A DNA stretch of 60,872 nt. It comes from an uncultured Bacillota bacterium (GTDB lineage Bacteria > Bacillota > Clostridia > Peptostreptococcales > Anaerovoracaceae). Location: contig CASDUO010000003.1 in NCBI GenBank assembly GCA_949284065.1, positions 1 through 60,872 of the forward strand, written 5' to 3'. This document shows positions 1 through 7,841 of this stretch, in pieces. Made by a program: the position numbers and the translations under genes. Positions within the stretch are counted from its first letter, which is position 1. Every line of letters begins with the position of its first letter. The notes under the pieces were generated by a model. It made no database searches. It was not told where the DNA came from and saw only the letters and a list, made by a program, of their open reading frames with translations.

Positions 1-206
1 TCCTCGGCGATTCCATAGGTCATGTCCATCTCCATAACAATGACGGAAAGGGGGATCTCCACAGATCTCCTGATATGGGATCCGGGAATTGCGAAAAAGT
101 CATGGATGCCCTGAGCGGATACTGTCCGGAGGCCACTTTGACTCTGGAATGCAAAGAGGCGGCTTCGGCAGTAAGATGGATGGAGGAAAAAGGATATATA
201 GGATAA
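1..206 (+). CDS. Sugar phosphate isomerase/epimerase-like protein, C-terminal fragment
   Basis: The reading frame enters from the left edge (first full codon at 3) and stops at TAA 204-206, leaving 67 residues. The fragment has a GHVHLHNNDGKGD stretch, the His-x-His plus Asp/Asn metal-site pattern seen near the C-terminus of xylose-isomerase-like TIM-barrel (AP endonuclease 2 family) proteins. It ends with a predicted helix rich in Glu and Arg. The gene lies 100 bp upstream of cobT on the same strand, so it may belong to the same transcript, but the substrate cannot be told from this tail. Confidence 0.6.
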   Translation, partial: LGDSIGHVHLHNNDGKGDLHRSPDMGSGNCEKVMDALSGYCPEATLTLECKEAASAVRWMEEKGYIG

Positions 207-306
207 AAAGGGATATGAAAAAGGTATGGGGAAAAGTTGATAACAGAACTGAATGAAGATCGCGAGAGAAAAGAAAAAGTATAAAGAGTAAAGAAAGCAG
301 ACAAGG

Positions 307-1419
307 ATGGAAATCAAAAAAGAGACGAAAGACCTTATCAAAAAACTCGATATAAAGCCATTGGATGAGGATGCCATGAGAAAAGCCAAAGACAGACAGG
401 ATGCTTTGGCAAAGCCTCCCGGCAGTTTAGGGCGTCTGGAAGATATTTCCGTACGACTGGCAGGCATAACAGGGAATATAAAGAACAACGTGGAAAGGCA
501 GTGTGTCCTGATCATGTGTGCCGACAACGGAGTCACGGCAGAAAAAGTGTCATCGGCTCCCGACAGCGTGACGCTCAGCCAGACCATAAACTTCACCATG
601 AACAAGACCGGTGTAGGGGCTCTTGCGAAGACCTTCGGATGCGATCTCATCATAACCGATGTGGGTATAAACAAAAGGGTGCCGGAAAAATTCATAGGTA
701 CGGAGCCGGGCAGGATACGGGACAGGAAAATAGCCTTCGGCACAGGCAACATCTATACGGAAGATGCCATGACGTACCGGCAGGCCGTGGAGTCTGTCAC
801 CATAGGCGCAGAGACAGCTCTGGATGCTGCGAAGGAATATGATATCCTGGGAGTGGGGGAGATGGGCATCGGCAACACCACTACCGGAGCGGCAGTGCTT
901 TCCGCTCTGACGGGAGCGAGCCCAAAGATCACCGTAGGCAGAGGCGGAGGCATAACCCGTGGATCCTTTGAACACAAGCTGGAAGTTGTAGAAGCTGTGG
1001 TCAGAAAGGAAAAAAGCTGGGACGATCCCTTTACCATACTGGCCAAGGCGGGTGGCTTCGATATAGGGGCTATGGCAGGAGCTTTTCTCGGAGCGGCGTC
1101 GGCAAGAGTGCCTGTCGTCATAGACGGGTTCATCTCCGCAGTGTCGGCACTGCTTGCATGCAGGATAGAGCCTTTGGCCGGTGAGTTCATGTTCGCATCA
1201 CACCGGTCGGCGGAACCGGGGTATGACTGCGCTATGAAGGCCATAGGCCTTGAACCCATGTTCGACCTGGCTATGAGACTGGGAGAGGGCAGCGGCTGTA
1301 TACCTGCCTTCAAGATAATAGAAGGCGCTGCAGGGGTCATGGGAAATATGGCGACTTTTGAAGAGGCGGAGATAAATGACGATTATCTGGAAGAAATAAG
1401 ACAGGGGGATTGCTTTTGA
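307..1419 (+). CDS. cobT: Nicotinate-nucleotide--dimethylbenzimidazole phosphoribosyltransferase (CobT)
   Basis: CobT transfers phosphoribose from nicotinate mononucleotide to 5,6-dimethylbenzimidazole (or another lower base), giving alpha-ribazole phosphate for the nucleotide loop of cobalamin. The 370 residues match the usual family length of about 350. Recognisable parts are the N-terminal KPPGSLGRLE segment, the MCADNGV segment, the GEMGIGNTTT substrate-binding motif, the GRGGG loop and a C-terminal EGSGCIPAFKIIEGA region. The ATG at 307 follows a short AAGG; the ribosome site is modest. The stop overlaps the next start, so cobT and cobU are translationally coupled. cobU, cobS and cobC follow, confirming the pathway. 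Confidence 0.95.
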   Translation: MEIKKETKDLIKKLDIKPLDEDAMRKAKDRQDALAKPPGSLGRLEDISVRLAGITGNIKNNVERQCVLIMCADNGVTAEKVSSAPDSVTLSQTINFTMNKTGVGALAKTFGCDLIITDVGINKRVPEKFIGTEPGRIRDRKIAFGTGNIYTEDAMTYRQAVESVTIGAETALDAAKEYDILGVGEMGIGNTTTGAAVLSALTGASPKITVGRGGGITRGSFEHKLEVVEAVVRKEKSWDDPFTILAKAGGFDIGAMAGAFLGAASARVPVVIDGFISAVSALLACRIEPLAGEFMFASHRSAEPGYDCAMKAIGLEPMFDLAMRLGEGSGCIPAFKIIEGAAGVMGNMATFEEAEINDDYLEEIRQGDCF

Positions 1420-1952
1420 AAATATTCGTGAGCGGCGGATGCAAGAACGGTAAATCCACCTTTGCCCAAAAGGAGGCAGAGTCGATTTTCAAAAGAGAAA
1501 AGGAAGCCGGCCGGGCGGACACCCTGTATTATCTCGCCACCATGGATCCTGTGGACGGAGAAGACCGGGCCAGGATACAGAGGCATATAGAGGAAAGAAA
1601 GGGCAAAGGTTACGTTACGGAGGAACAGCCGAGGGACATATGCCACGTTGCCGATGTCCGGGGAGTTTTCCTGTTGGACAGCGTCACGGCGCTACTTTCA
1701 AATGAGATGTTCGGAAGGGACGGGAGCTTCAACATAGAAGCTGCGGAAAAGGTCAAGGACGATCTTTTGAGATTCGGCAGTCAGGTGGCAGGCGTGGTAT
1801 ATGTATCCGACTATATATACGGCGACGGCACCGACGGGCTGGATCTCAGCAGGGAATATATGAAAGGACTTGCCGGTATAGATAGAGCTTTGGCGGCAGG
1901 GTGCGAAAAAGTGTTCGAGGTGACCTACGGGAACGTGGTGACTTTCAAGTAA
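1416..1952 (+). CDS. cobU: Adenosylcobinamide kinase / adenosylcobinamide-phosphate guanylyltransferase (CobU)
   Basis: CobU phosphorylates adenosylcobinamide and then transfers GMP to it. The 178-residue product begins with a P-loop, SGGCKNGKST (family usual GGxRSGKS), and carries an RIQRHIEERKG segment whose histidine matches the guanylylated His of Salmonella CobU (established for the family, inferred here). The C-terminal REYMKGLAGIDRALAAGCEKVFEV is the family tail. I chose TTG at 1416 because it overlaps the cobT stop (TTGA) and sits 7 nt after AGGGGGA; a TTG six bases upstream lies too close to that site. A second, shorter CobU relative occurs downstream. Confidence 0.88.
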   Translation: MKIFVSGGCKNGKSTFAQKEAESIFKREKEAGRADTLYYLATMDPVDGEDRARIQRHIEERKGKGYVTEEQPRDICHVADVRGVFLLDSVTALLSNEMFGRDGSFNIEAAEKVKDDLLRFGSQVAGVVYVSDYIYGDGTDGLDLSREYMKGLAGIDRALAAGCEKVFEVTYGNVVTFK

Positions 1953-1992
1953 GACGATCGAAAACTGAGGAAGGAAAAAGGGGGATAAGTAA

Positions 1993-2799
1993 ATGAAAGC
2001 GCTTAGAGGATTCATGATGGCATGGGGAAATTTTTCCAAGATACCCTGCCCTTCCCACAAATGGGATGAGGAGGCAAGGGTGTGGATGTTGTTTTTCCTG
2101 CCTTTCATAGGGGCTGTAGGAGGAGTCCTGATGGCATTGGCTCTTGTGGTACTCACATGGGCGGGACTGCCATGGATATTGACCGGGGCCCTGCTGACCG
2201 CCATGCCCTTCTTCGTTTTTGGACCCATACATCATGACGGATATATGGATCTTTGGGATGCGCTCCTTTCCGCCAGACCGGACAGAGAGGAAAGAGTGAG
2301 GATACTGAAGGATCCCGGCGTAGGAGCTATGGGAGTCATGACTATGACCGTGACCCTCATATTGACTTTCGGTGCCATGTGCACCATAGCACAGGTATGG
2401 GAGACGGAAGGGCCCGTATGGATGCTCCTTACATTGGCAACGGTACCATTTATGAGCAGGACCATGTCCGTTGCAGCCGTTCTGGCCAAGAAACCTATGG
2501 AAGGCAGCCAATATGCTACATTGACCAGGGGTCGGGAGACTTCCATGGGAGCGGTGGGGGTCGTGATCTTATGGGCGGTGGTAACGCTTTTTATCCTGGC
2601 AGCGGCAGTTATGTTTGAGGATGCCCGGGGAGCGTACATGCTCATACCCATGGTATCGGGAATTTCCGCGGGGATGTGTCTTACGGAAAAGGCAGTGAGA
2701 GATCTGGGAGGAATGAACGGGGATATTTCGGGGGCTGTCACCGTGTTCAGCGAAACGTGGTCGCTGGTCGTACTGGCGGTGGTCTGCGCTGTAGTGTAG
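1993..2799 (+). CDS. cobS: Adenosylcobinamide-GDP ribazoletransferase (CobS)
   Basis: CobS is the integral membrane cobalamin synthase that joins adenosylcobinamide-GDP and alpha-ribazole (phosphate). The 268-residue protein shows about six hydrophobic spans and the family's acidic motif, here HHDGYMDLWDALLSARPDREERVRILKDPGVGAMG (written across residues ~78-112), which holds the Asp residues thought to bind metal. Length is normal for CobS (about 250). It starts 40 bp after cobU with AAAGGGGGATAAGTAA upstream. It forms one operon with cobT and cobU. Confidence 0.93.
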   Translation: MKALRGFMMAWGNFSKIPCPSHKWDEEARVWMLFFLPFIGAVGGVLMALALVVLTWAGLPWILTGALLTAMPFFVFGPIHHDGYMDLWDALLSARPDREERVRILKDPGVGAMGVMTMTVTLILTFGAMCTIAQVWETEGPVWMLLTLATVPFMSRTMSVAAVLAKKPMEGSQYATLTRGRETSMGAVGVVILWAVVTLFILAAAVMFEDARGAYMLIPMVSGISAGMCLTEKAVRDLGGMNGDISGAVTVFSETWSLVVLAVVCAVV

Positions 2800-2846
2800 A
2801 TCTGCCGCTATATGGAGTGAGTCATCGGAAATCAAGGAGAGACAGG

Positions 2847-3212
2847 ATGATATTGGTTTACGGAGGAGCCTGGCAGGGGAAACTGGACTGGGTGAAAAAA
2901 GAATACGGCATAAGGGATGATGAAGTTTTTCGCTGCAGCGATAAAGAGATGCCGGATCTTTCCGCAAAGGTGATCTACGGCATAGAGGAGTTCCTGAAAA
3001 GGGAGCAGGACAGCGAAGAGTTTTTCCGTGAAAACCTGGAATGTCTCAGGGACAAGATCATCGTATGCCGGGACATTTCCCAGGGTCTGGTGCCTGTGGA
3101 GCCGGAGGAACGTCAGTGGAGGGAACGGACCGGGCGCACCATGATATTTTTAGCCGGGAAAGCGGATAAAGTGTTCAGGATATTTTGCGGACTTTCTCAG
3201 GAGATAAAATGA
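2847..3212 (+). CDS. Short CobU-like P-loop protein
   Basis: This 121-residue protein starts at ATG 2847, 6 nt after AAGGAGA. It opens with MILVYGGAWQGKLDW, a CobU-type P-loop with W where Arg/Ser is usual, and ends with GLVPVEPEERQWRERTGRTMIFLAGKADKVFRIFCGL across its last 45 residues, the typical C-terminal CobU signature. The middle is short and lacks the segment with the guanylylated histidine. It is therefore a second CobU homologue that could keep kinase or binding activity but probably not guanylyl transfer. It lies between cobS and cobC, which ties it to the nucleotide-loop pathway. Two dissimilar CobU paralogues in one operon may divide the two reactions; that is inference. Confidence 0.75.
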   Translation: MILVYGGAWQGKLDWVKKEYGIRDDEVFRCSDKEMPDLSAKVIYGIEEFLKREQDSEEFFRENLECLRDKIIVCRDISQGLVPVEPEERQWRERTGRTMIFLAGKADKVFRIFCGLSQEIK

Positions 3213-3213
3213 C

Positions 3214-3807
3214 ATGGAAAAAATATATCTGATCAGACATGGAAAGACCGTAGGAAATGAAAAGGGCTGGATATACGGCGCTGCCGATGTTCCCCTTACG
3301 GAAGAAGGGAGAGCCATGTTACGGGAAGGCGTTGAAAAAGGTCTTTATCCGTCAAAGGAAGATCTTGAATTCTTTACGACGGGAGTGGAAAGGACAGAGG
3401 AAACTTTTCGCATCATTTTCGGACGTGAGGAAAGAGAAATAATCGAAGGACTGAGAGAGTTGAACTTCGGCATATATGAGTGCAGGACCTTTGAAGAGAT
3501 GAAAGGGGATCCGAAATATGAGGCTTGGGTGAACGACAGGACCGGTGAAACAAGACCCGAAGGAGGGGAAAGCATAAATGATTTTCGCCGGCGAGTGGAC
3601 AGGTGCTTTACGGAATTCCTTTCAGCATACGGGGAAAGCGAAAAGGATTGTCTCATCGTATGTCACGGAGGGACTATAGGGACTATAATGACGACGTATT
3701 TTTCAGAGGAAAAAGACGGTATGATATACAGATGGGTGCCTGAGCCCGGAAGAGGTTTCGTGCTTTTTATGAAGGACGGACAAATAGAGGGTTACGAGCC
3801 CATATAG
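3214..3807 (+). CDS. cobC: Histidine phosphatase, probable alpha-ribazole phosphatase (CobC)
   Basis: The 197-residue protein begins MEKIYLIRHGKTVGNEKG, with the catalytic RHG motif at residues 8-10, and has the second histidine in VCHGGTIG near residue 150. It is a phosphoglycerate-mutase-like phosphatase. Because it directly follows cobS and the CobU-like gene with 1 bp between stop and start, the most likely substrate is alpha-ribazole 5'-phosphate or adenosylcobalamin 5'-phosphate. The family alone would not fix the substrate; context does. Confidence 0.82.
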   Translation: MEKIYLIRHGKTVGNEKGWIYGAADVPLTEEGRAMLREGVEKGLYPSKEDLEFFTTGVERTEETFRIIFGREEREIIEGLRELNFGIYECRTFEEMKGDPKYEAWVNDRTGETRPEGGESINDFRRRVDRCFTEFLSAYGESEKDCLIVCHGGTIGTIMTTYFSEEKDGMIYRWVPEPGRGFVLFMKDGQIEGYEPI

Positions 3808-3852
3808 GGAGGAGTCGTAGATAAACACGATCCCCATGAGACAGGAGGAAAG

Positions 3853-4527
3853 ATGATGGAAGACAGATCCAAACGTGTGGTGAGCTGTGCTCAGATGAAG
3901 GAACTGGAAAAGGCCGCTGACGAAGCCGGCTTATCATATTATCAGATGATGGAGAATGCGGGCATGTGCAGTGCCGCCATCGTGATCGGCTGCGCTCCCG
4001 GGCTTATGAAAGGCGGCAAGGGCATAGTCCTGTGCGGCAAGGGCAACAACGGAGGAGATGGATCGGTAGTCGCAAGGATAATTGCAGGCTATGGGGCGAA
4101 GGCGCTGGTATGTCTCGTAGAGGGAGAACCTGTAACTCCCGATGCCATCAGGAACAGGAAACTTTTGGACGACATGGGGAACGTGACCGTTACCGAAGAA
4201 CTGCCTTCAGCGGAGGAGTTGGACGACGCAGATATAATAGTGGACGGCATATACGGCACCGGATTCCACGGAGCTATGAAAGAAAGGGCCGGGGAGCTTG
4301 TGGACAGGGTGAACGGCAGCGGGACCAAGGTATTGTCTCTTGATATACCTTCTGGGCTGGCAGGGGACGACGAGGGGCCGGAGGCCGCAGGAGGAAAACA
4401 TATCAAAGCGGACTATACGGTCACCTTCCACAGTTTCAAACCAATACACAAAAATCCTGCCGCTGCAGAGTCCATGGGACAGATAAGCGTGGCGGATATT
4501 GGGATAGATGAAGTCCTTAAGAAATAA
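3853..4527 (+). CDS. nnrE: NAD(P)H-hydrate epimerase (NnrE/YjeF N-terminal domain)
   Basis: The protein of 224 residues is a stand-alone YjeF N-terminal domain, which interconverts R and S forms of hydrated NAD(P)H so that a dehydratase can repair them. Visible motifs are MKELEKAADEAGLSYYQMMENAG at the N-terminus, GKGNNGGDGSVVARI, VDGIYGTGFHGAM and SLDIPSGLAGDDEG. The NnrD dehydratase domain, often fused, is absent here and must be elsewhere. Start ATG 3853 follows AGGAGGAAAG; a second ATG follows at once. It may be read with the cob operon, 45 bp upstream, although its role is separate. Confidence 0.87.
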   Translation: MMEDRSKRVVSCAQMKELEKAADEAGLSYYQMMENAGMCSAAIVIGCAPGLMKGGKGIVLCGKGNNGGDGSVVARIIAGYGAKALVCLVEGEPVTPDAIRNRKLLDDMGNVTVTEELPSAEELDDADIIVDGIYGTGFHGAMKERAGELVDRVNGSGTKVLSLDIPSGLAGDDEGPEAAGGKHIKADYTVTFHSFKPIHKNPAAAESMGQISVADIGIDEVLKK

Positions 4528-4579
4528 TCGCAATACGATAGGTATTAGACATGACGAGAAGCAGGACGAAATAAAATCC

Positions 4580-4607
4580 TTGATTTTTCCGTCATAAAAT
4601 GTATAAT
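4580..4607 (+). promoter_or_regulatory. Sigma-A promoter for rpsF operon
   Basis: TTGATT (4580-4585), a 16-bp spacer and TATAAT (4602-4607). It lies about 70 bp upstream of rpsF and 50 bp after the epimerase stop, so the predicted transcript begins near 4614 and includes the structured leader at 4623-4668. Confidence 0.75.
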
Positions 4608-4622
4608 TAATAGGCACGCTAT

Positions 4623-4668
4623 CACACCTGCACCGGAGAGCGTCCGGTGCCAGAGACCACAGGAGGTG
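4623..4668 (+). promoter_or_regulatory. Candidate S6:S18 autoregulatory leader of rpsF
   Basis: The 5' leader can fold into a perfect 8-bp hairpin, GCACCGGA (4630-4637) with TCCGGTGC (4643-4650), closed beneath by CACCT (4625-4629) pairing with AGGTG (4664-4668). The lower helix would cover the Shine-Dalgarno AGGAGGTG of rpsF. A CCG-containing stem upstream of rpsF that binds the S6:S18 complex is a known regulatory RNA in many bacteria. The fold is seen in sequence; assignment to that family is inference from position and shape. Confidence 0.6.
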
Positions 4669-4673
4669 AAGAA

Positions 4674-4964
4674 ATGATCAAATATGAATTGATGTTCATC
4701 ATCAAGCCCACTGTTGAAGATGACAAAAAGGAAACTATCATCGAGACAGTGAAAGGGATAATCACAGGTGACGGAGGGACCGTTGAAAATGTGGATATCT
4801 GGGGCATGAAGAAGCTGGCATACGAGATCCAAAAGCTGACAGAAGGCTATTACGTAGTGATGGATTTCGAAGCCGATGCAGAGCTTCCCAAGGAACTTGA
4901 AAGAAGACTCAGGATATCTGAGGATATCATGAGACATATGATCGTCAGAAAACCGGAAAAGTAG
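4674..4964 (+). CDS. rpsF: 30S ribosomal protein bS6
   Basis: bS6 binds S18 on the platform of the small subunit. The 96-residue product starts MIKYELMFIIKPTVEDD and has the WGMKKLAYEIQKLTEGYYVV core, at normal length. ATG 4674 is chosen because AGGAGGTG sits 5 nt upstream; an in-frame extension of nine codons would begin inside the leader hairpin. It heads rpsF-ssb-rpsR, the standard order in Firmicutes. Confidence 0.97.
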   Translation: MIKYELMFIIKPTVEDDKKETIIETVKGIITGDGGTVENVDIWGMKKLAYEIQKLTEGYYVVMDFEADAELPKELERRLRISEDIMRHMIVRKPEK

Positions 4965-4974
4965 GAGGACGGAC

Positions 4975-5406
4975 ATGAACAACGTCACACTGATCGGTAG
5001 ATTGACAAAAGATCCCGAAGTGAGATACACATCGAGCCAGATGGCAGTAGCCAGGTTCACCATCGCTGTTGACAGGATAGCGAGACAGGGCGAAGAGAAA
5101 CAGGCCGACTTCATACCTATCGTGGTATTCGGCAGACAGGCGGAGAACTGTGAAAAGTATCTGGCAAAAGGCCGCAAGGTGGCCGTAGAAGGAAGGATAC
5201 AGACCGGAAGCTATGTGAATAAAGAAGGCAACAAGGTCTATACCACCGATGTGATCGCAAACAGAGTGGAATTCATCGATTGGGGAGAAGGGAACAGGAC
5301 TTCGGGCGGCGGTTCCGGGTTCGGAGCCGGGGAAAGATCCGAGTCGGGAAATGACTCCATCCCAAGCGGATTCCAGGAAATAAAAGACGATGACATGCCT
5401 TTTTAG
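4975..5406 (+). CDS. ssb: Single-stranded DNA-binding protein
   Basis: The 143-residue protein has an N-terminal OB fold beginning MNNVTLIGRLTKDPEVRYTSSQ, with the usual VEGRIQTGSY and DVIANRVEFID segments (residues ~75-105), a flexible Gly/Ser-rich linker, and an acidic tail ending DDDMPF. That tail recruits replication and repair partners in known SSBs. AGGAGG lies just upstream. It sits between rpsF and rpsR as usual, so it is probably co-transcribed with them. Confidence 0.96.
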   Translation: MNNVTLIGRLTKDPEVRYTSSQMAVARFTIAVDRIARQGEEKQADFIPIVVFGRQAENCEKYLAKGRKVAVEGRIQTGSYVNKEGNKVYTTDVIANRVEFIDWGEGNRTSGGGSGFGAGERSESGNDSIPSGFQEIKDDDMPF

Positions 5407-5445
5407 AGGATGATTCGCAGCAGATCGAAGGAAAGGAGAGACTCC

Positions 5446-5682
5446 ATGGATAATAAAAGAAGAGGCGGCTTCAGAAGAAAAAAGGTTTGCCAGTTCTGTG
5501 CAGAAAAAACCGATTATATAGACTACAAAGATGTAGAGACTCTGCAGAAATATATAACGGAAAGAGGAAAGATACTGCCCAAGAGAGTGACAGGGACTTG
5601 TGCAAAACATCAGAGAGAAGTCACCACGGCTATCAAAAGAGCCAGAGTAGTGGCACTGCTGCCTTATCAGGCTGACAACTGA
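5446..5682 (+). CDS. rpsR: 30S ribosomal protein bS18
   Basis: The 78-residue product, [18 protein letters not shown] onward, is bS18, partner of bS6. It has the basic N-terminus, the KVCQFC pair and the [17 protein letters not shown] core. ATG 5446 follows GAAAGGAG by 7 nt; an upstream in-frame ATG at 5410 would add twelve residues not found in the family. It is the third gene of the rpsF operon and, with S6, could feed back on the leader at 4623-4668. Confidence 0.96.
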   Translation: MDNKRRGGFRRKKVCQFCAEKTDYIDYKDVETLQKYITERGKILPKRVTGTCAKHQREVTTAIKRARVVALLPYQADN

Positions 5683-5766
5683 GAGCCGGAAAGATAATAT
5701 AAAGAACATACAACATTGAAAAGACGAGGAGAGATCCGAGTCGGGAAAGATAAAGAGGTGAAGAGC

Positions 5767-5967
5767 ATGAAGGAAGGAATCCATCCTAAATATCAGGAAT
5801 GTAAAGTAACTTGCGCATGCGGTAACACATTTACCACCGAATCCACAGAAAAGGAGATCAGACTTGATGTCTGCTCTGCTTGTCACCCTTTCTTTACGGG
5901 ACAGCAGAAGTTCACCCACAGAGGCGGACGTGTGGAGAAGTTCAAGAACAAGTACAACCTGGATTAA
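5767..5967 (+). CDS. rpmE: 50S ribosomal protein bL31, zinc-binding form
   Basis: The 66-residue protein [20 protein letters not shown] is bL31. Cys16, Cys18, Cys36 and Cys39 form the zinc site of the C+ type, in contrast to zinc-free bL31B. The ATG at 5767 is preceded by AGAGGTGAAGAGC; an earlier in-frame ATG-like start would add a basic extension lacking family support. It closes the ribosomal operon and is followed by a terminator 8 bp past its stop. Confidence 0.95.
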   Translation: MKEGIHPKYQECKVTCACGNTFTTESTEKEIRLDVCSACHPFFTGQQKFTHRGGRVEKFKNKYNLD

Positions 5968-5974
5968 AACAAAG

Positions 5975-6000
5975 AACTGTCGCATTTGCGGCAGTTTTTT
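5975..6000 (+). terminator. Rho-independent terminator after rpmE
   Basis: AACTGTCGCA (5975-5984) pairs with TGCGGCAGTT (5987-5996) with one G-U pair, followed by a run of six T. It also separates the ribosomal operon from the convergent NTPase gene. Confidence 0.85.
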
Positions 6001-6033
6001 CATGAAGGGGCCTTCGGGTCATAGAGCGCAGAG

Positions 6034-6624
6034 TCATATATCGTCGAGAAAGCGACTGAGGATCTCACCGGCCCTGTCGGCAGTCTCGCGGGAGAAAGGG
6101 ATCACACAGGTGGAAGGATCCTCTTCCAGGAATCCATGCAACCGGCGGCTTTCATCGAGGATATCGACGGGGAGTTTCCCGCGATCCACCATGTTACGGG
6201 CGGATCGGATCCCCTTGAGCACCCCTACACAGGGTCTGTCGCTTTCAAGGACCCGGTACAGTGCCGAAGAAAAGGAGGGGGACAAAAGTTCCGAGCCGCC
6301 TATTTCATCCAGGAGGATAAGAGGTTCTTCTGCCGAAAGAGCTTCTTTCAGAAGGCGGGTGCCCATGTCCTCGAACACTTCAGGATGAAGTTCCGTATGA
6401 TGCGGCCGCCACAGGGAGAATATACCGGGATCCTCCGGATCGTAAGGGACTTCCAGAGCTGGACACTGAGCGTGGCCTATGGTGAAACCCATGATGTCTC
6501 CGTTCTCATCCAAAAGCCGCCTCGAGGCGAAGCCGCAGGGGACTATGTGATTTTCCGCCAGAGCGGAACGTATGAGACGGGATTTTCCCGATTTTGACGG
6601 TCCTTGTAAAAAGAGATTTTTCAT
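6034..6624 (-). CDS. Nucleoside-triphosphatase, THEP1-like
   Basis: The 196-residue P-loop protein has Walker A GPSKSGKS at residues 8-15 and Walker B in ILLDEIGGSELL (~101-112), the layout of THEP1/DUF265 nucleoside triphosphatases, which hydrolyse ATP/GTP in vitro and whose cellular role is unclear. The gene is alone on the minus strand between the ribosomal operon and prfA. No Shine-Dalgarno precedes the start codon (the bases before it are TATCCCC), while a -10 element ends 6 nt upstream, so the mRNA may be leaderless. Confidence 0.75.
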   Translation of the reverse strand: MKNLFLQGPSKSGKSRLIRSALAENHIVPCGFASRRLLDENGDIMGFTIGHAQCPALEVPYDPEDPGIFSLWRPHHTELHPEVFEDMGTRLLKEALSAEEPLILLDEIGGSELLSPSFSSALYRVLESDRPCVGVLKGIRSARNMVDRGKLPVDILDESRRLHGFLEEDPSTCVIPFSRETADRAGEILSRFLDDI

Positions 6625-6630
6625 GGGGAT

Positions 6631-6659
6631 ATTTTAGCACACAAGGCTCAGGATATAAA
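6631..6659 (-). promoter_or_regulatory. Promoter giving a possibly leaderless NTPase mRNA
   Basis: Read on the minus strand: TTTATA (6659-6654), a 17-bp spacer, TAAAAT (6636-6631), then six bases and the ATG at 6624. The normal -10 to +1 distance places transcription start on the A of the start codon. No purine-rich ribosome site is present. Confidence 0.5.
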
Positions 6660-6724
6660 CAGGAGACAGGCGGGGAGATAAGACAATGTATACACGATTT
6701 GAGGTTTTTTAACAGAGAGCGTTA

Positions 6725-6733
6725 TGATATAAT
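6725..6733 (+). promoter_or_regulatory. Extended -10 promoter for prfA
   Basis: TG-A-TATAAT: the TG dinucleotide at 6725-6726 and the perfect -10 at 6728-6733. The -35 region is a T run, typical of extended -10 promoters. It sits 40 bp upstream of prfA. Confidence 0.65.
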
Positions 6734-6772
6734 TTCTGTTTAGAGAGAATGAATTATTAAAGGTGAGAAAAC

Positions 6773-7840
6773 ATGTTTGATAAACTGGATTTTATTTCTG
6801 ATAAGTACGATGAGCTCTCCAAAAAAGTATCGGATCCCGATATCATAGCCAACCAGGAGATCTGGCAGAAACACGCCAAGGAAATGGGTGAGATAGAGCC
6901 TATCGTAAAGAAGTACAAGGAATACAAAAAGGTAAAGACCGACATACAGGGAGCCAAAGAAATGCTTTCGGAGAGCAGCACCGACGAGGAGCTCAGAGAG
7001 ATGGCAAAGGAAGAGTTGTCGGAGCTCGAGTCTATGGTGGAGCCTTTGGAAAACGATTTGAAAAAACTGCTCCTGCCCAAAGATCCTAACGATGAAAAAA
7101 ATGTAATACTTGAGATAAGGGCTGGCACCGGCGGTGAAGAGGCTGCCCTTTTTGGAGCCGATCTCCTCAGGATGTACAACATGTATGCTGAAAAAAGAGG
7201 GTGGAAAACAGAGATCATAGAACTGAACGAGACGGGTCTCGACGGGATAAAGGAGGCTGTCATGCTCATCAAGGGCAAGGGAGCCTATTCGAGGCTCAAA
7301 TACGAGAGCGGCGCCCACAGGGTACAGCGCGTGCCCAGGACCGAATCCAGCGGAAGGATCCACACTTCTGCAGCGACAGTGGCGGTGCTGCCTGAGATAG
7401 ATGACGTGGAGATAGATATAGACCCCAATGACGTGAGGGTCGATGTGTACAGGGCATCCGGTAACGGCGGCCAGTGCGTCAACACCACGGATTCGGCAGT
7501 GAGACTCACTCATGAGCCCACAGGACTGGTGGTGACCTGTCAGGATGAAAAGTCCCAGATAAAAAACAAAGACAAGGCTTTCAAAGTCCTCAAATCCAGG
7601 CTTTACGACCTGGAGATGCAAAAGCAGCAGCAGGAGAGGGCAGATCAGAGAAAGAGCCAGGTGGGATCGGGAGACAGAAGCGAGAGGATAAGGACATACA
7701 ACTTTCCTCAGGGAAGAGTCTCAGATCACAGGACGGGACAGACTCTATACAAGCTGGACAGTTTCCTGAACGGGGATCTGGACGAGATAATCGATGGTCT
7801 CATAACTCAGGACCAGGCGGAGAAGATGAAGGATTTCTGA
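6773..7840 (+). CDS. prfA: Peptide chain release factor 1
   Basis: RF1 recognises UAA and UAG and triggers peptide release. The 355-residue product carries an N-terminal helical domain, [14 protein letters not shown], the codon-recognition loop with PRT in [14 protein letters not shown], the catalytic [16 protein letters not shown] (GGQ loop), and [23 protein letters not shown]. The tripeptide PxT with no SPF motif distinguishes RF1 from RF2. A ribosome site (AAGGTGAG) precedes ATG 6773. The Sua5 gene starts 2 bp after the stop. The RF1 methylase gene prmC, often adjacent, is not present. Confidence 0.96.
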   Translation: MFDKLDFISDKYDELSKKVSDPDIIANQEIWQKHAKEMGEIEPIVKKYKEYKKVKTDIQGAKEMLSESSTDEELREMAKEELSELESMVEPLENDLKKLLLPKDPNDEKNVILEIRAGTGGEEAALFGADLLRMYNMYAEKRGWKTEIIELNETGLDGIKEAVMLIKGKGAYSRLKYESGAHRVQRVPRTESSGRIHTSAATVAVLPEIDDVEIDIDPNDVRVDVYRASGNGGQCVNTTDSAVRLTHEPTGLVVTCQDEKSQIKNKDKAFKVLKSRLYDLEMQKQQQERADQRKSQVGSGDRSERIRTYNFPQGRVSDHRTGQTLYKLDSFLNGDLDEIIDGLITQDQAEKMKDF

Positions 7841-7841
7841 T

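Noticed and set aside
4945-6003. Long minus-strand reading frame of 352 codons opposite ssb, rpsR and rpmE
   Set aside because: It lies antisense to well-identified ribosomal genes, has no family resemblance and reflects codon bias of the true strand.
7300-7400. PRT in place of PAT in the RF1 codon-recognition loop
   Set aside because: The middle residue of PxT varies among bacterial RF1 proteins (for example Ala in E. coli and Glu in Bacillus), so Arg is within normal variation.
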